From Lactobacillus johnsonii ATCC 33200 (GTDB lineage Bacteria; Bacillota; Bacilli; Lactobacillales; Lactobacillaceae): 64,000 bases of DNA. Shown here piece after piece: positions 63,872-64,000 of the stretch (position 1 is its first letter; every line of letters starts with the position of its first letter). Location: the NCBI RefSeq assembly GCF_000159355.1, contig NZ_GG670120.1, forward strand, positions 450,353 to 514,352, written 5' to 3'. The position numbers were made by a program, and so were the translations under genes. The notes under the pieces are model-generated. The model saw only the letters and a program-made list of their open reading frames with translations. It was not told the origin of the DNA and did not search any database.

Positions 63872-64000
63872 ATGGAAGATCATAGTTTTATTTCATACGC
63901 AAATGGTAAATCTTTAGTAGAAATTAATAGTACTATTCCAGTTCCCAGAACTCGTAATTTCTTCAGGATGCTTTTAGCATATATTGGTCCTGGTACATTA
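63872..64000 (+). CDS. MntH/NRAMP-type metal transporter, N-terminal fragment at the edge
   Basis: ATG 63872 with AGGGG at 63863-63867 starts a frame that runs to the window edge (43 codons: MEDHSFISYANGK...RMLLAYIGPGTL). The LLAYIGPG stretch is the first membrane segment motif of NRAMP/MntH divalent metal transporters. The rest lies outside the window, so the call is limited to the family. Confidence 0.65.
   Translation, partial: MEDHSFISYANGKSLVEINSTIPVPRTRNFFRMLLAYIGPGTL

Noticed and set aside
1-64000. tRNA, rRNA, CRISPR arrays, prophage modules
   Set aside because: No cloverleaf, rRNA segment, regularly spaced repeats or phage structural genes were noticed by reading both strands.

Overview
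The window looks like a low-GC Firmicutes chromosome, most likely a Lactobacillus of the acidophilus/gasseri/johnsonii type. The support is an AT-rich sequence, AGGAGG-like ribosome binding sites, frequent TTG/GTG starts, a T-box, a lysine riboswitch, a sortase-anchored LPQTG adhesin with DUF1542 repeats, and a standard Firmicutes housekeeping run (cca, rbgA, rnhB, dprA, topA, trmFO, xerC, hslVU). The species assignment is inference. No rRNA, tRNA, CRISPR array or intact prophage was seen.

Layout. 1-9.7 kb is a defence-type island: a type I restriction HsdR subunit, an unknown 137-aa protein, an Mrr-like endonuclease, several small or broken ORFs, and a tightly overlapping Nudix / PLD-helicase-DUF3427 pair. 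9.8-13.8 kb holds membrane proteins (MenA-like prenyltransferase, YitT, hemolysin III) around cca. 13.9-26.9 kb is the core housekeeping block (DegV, YozE, S41 protease, rbgA to hslU, an aldose epimerase). 27-48 kb is a mosaic of transporters, regulators and many damaged genes: a LysR remnant beside a YeiH transporter, frameshifted acetolactate synthase and acetolactate decarboxylase, a deleted aldo/keto reductase, an alcohol dehydrogenase with an early stop, a small peptide gene with an internal stop, an adhesin lacking a signal peptide, and an ISL3 remnant. Intact genes there include a LytTR/DUF3021 pair, a two-component system with a PepSY protein, and BrnQ behind an isoleucine-type T-box.

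48.2-58.1 kb encodes every enzyme of the acetylated diaminopimelate route to lysine: divergent lysC-dapF, and a lysine-riboswitch-controlled lysA-dapD-dapL-dapA-dapB-patA-asd operon. 58.5-63.9 kb is a SUF iron-sulfur assembly operon (sufC-D-S-U-B plus a DUF59 protein), followed by the start of an MntH-like metal transporter cut by the window edge.

Functionally, the window combines DNA/RNA maintenance, lysine and Fe-S biosynthesis under RNA-based control, and an accessory zone where several independent inactivating changes are visible. The least explained items are the Nudix/PLD-helicase cassette, a pair of 36-codon membrane peptide genes ending in a shared H-K/R-G-R tail, a perfect palindrome centred on the start codon of the signal-less adhesin, and LytTR-type direct repeats upstream of the LytTR gene.
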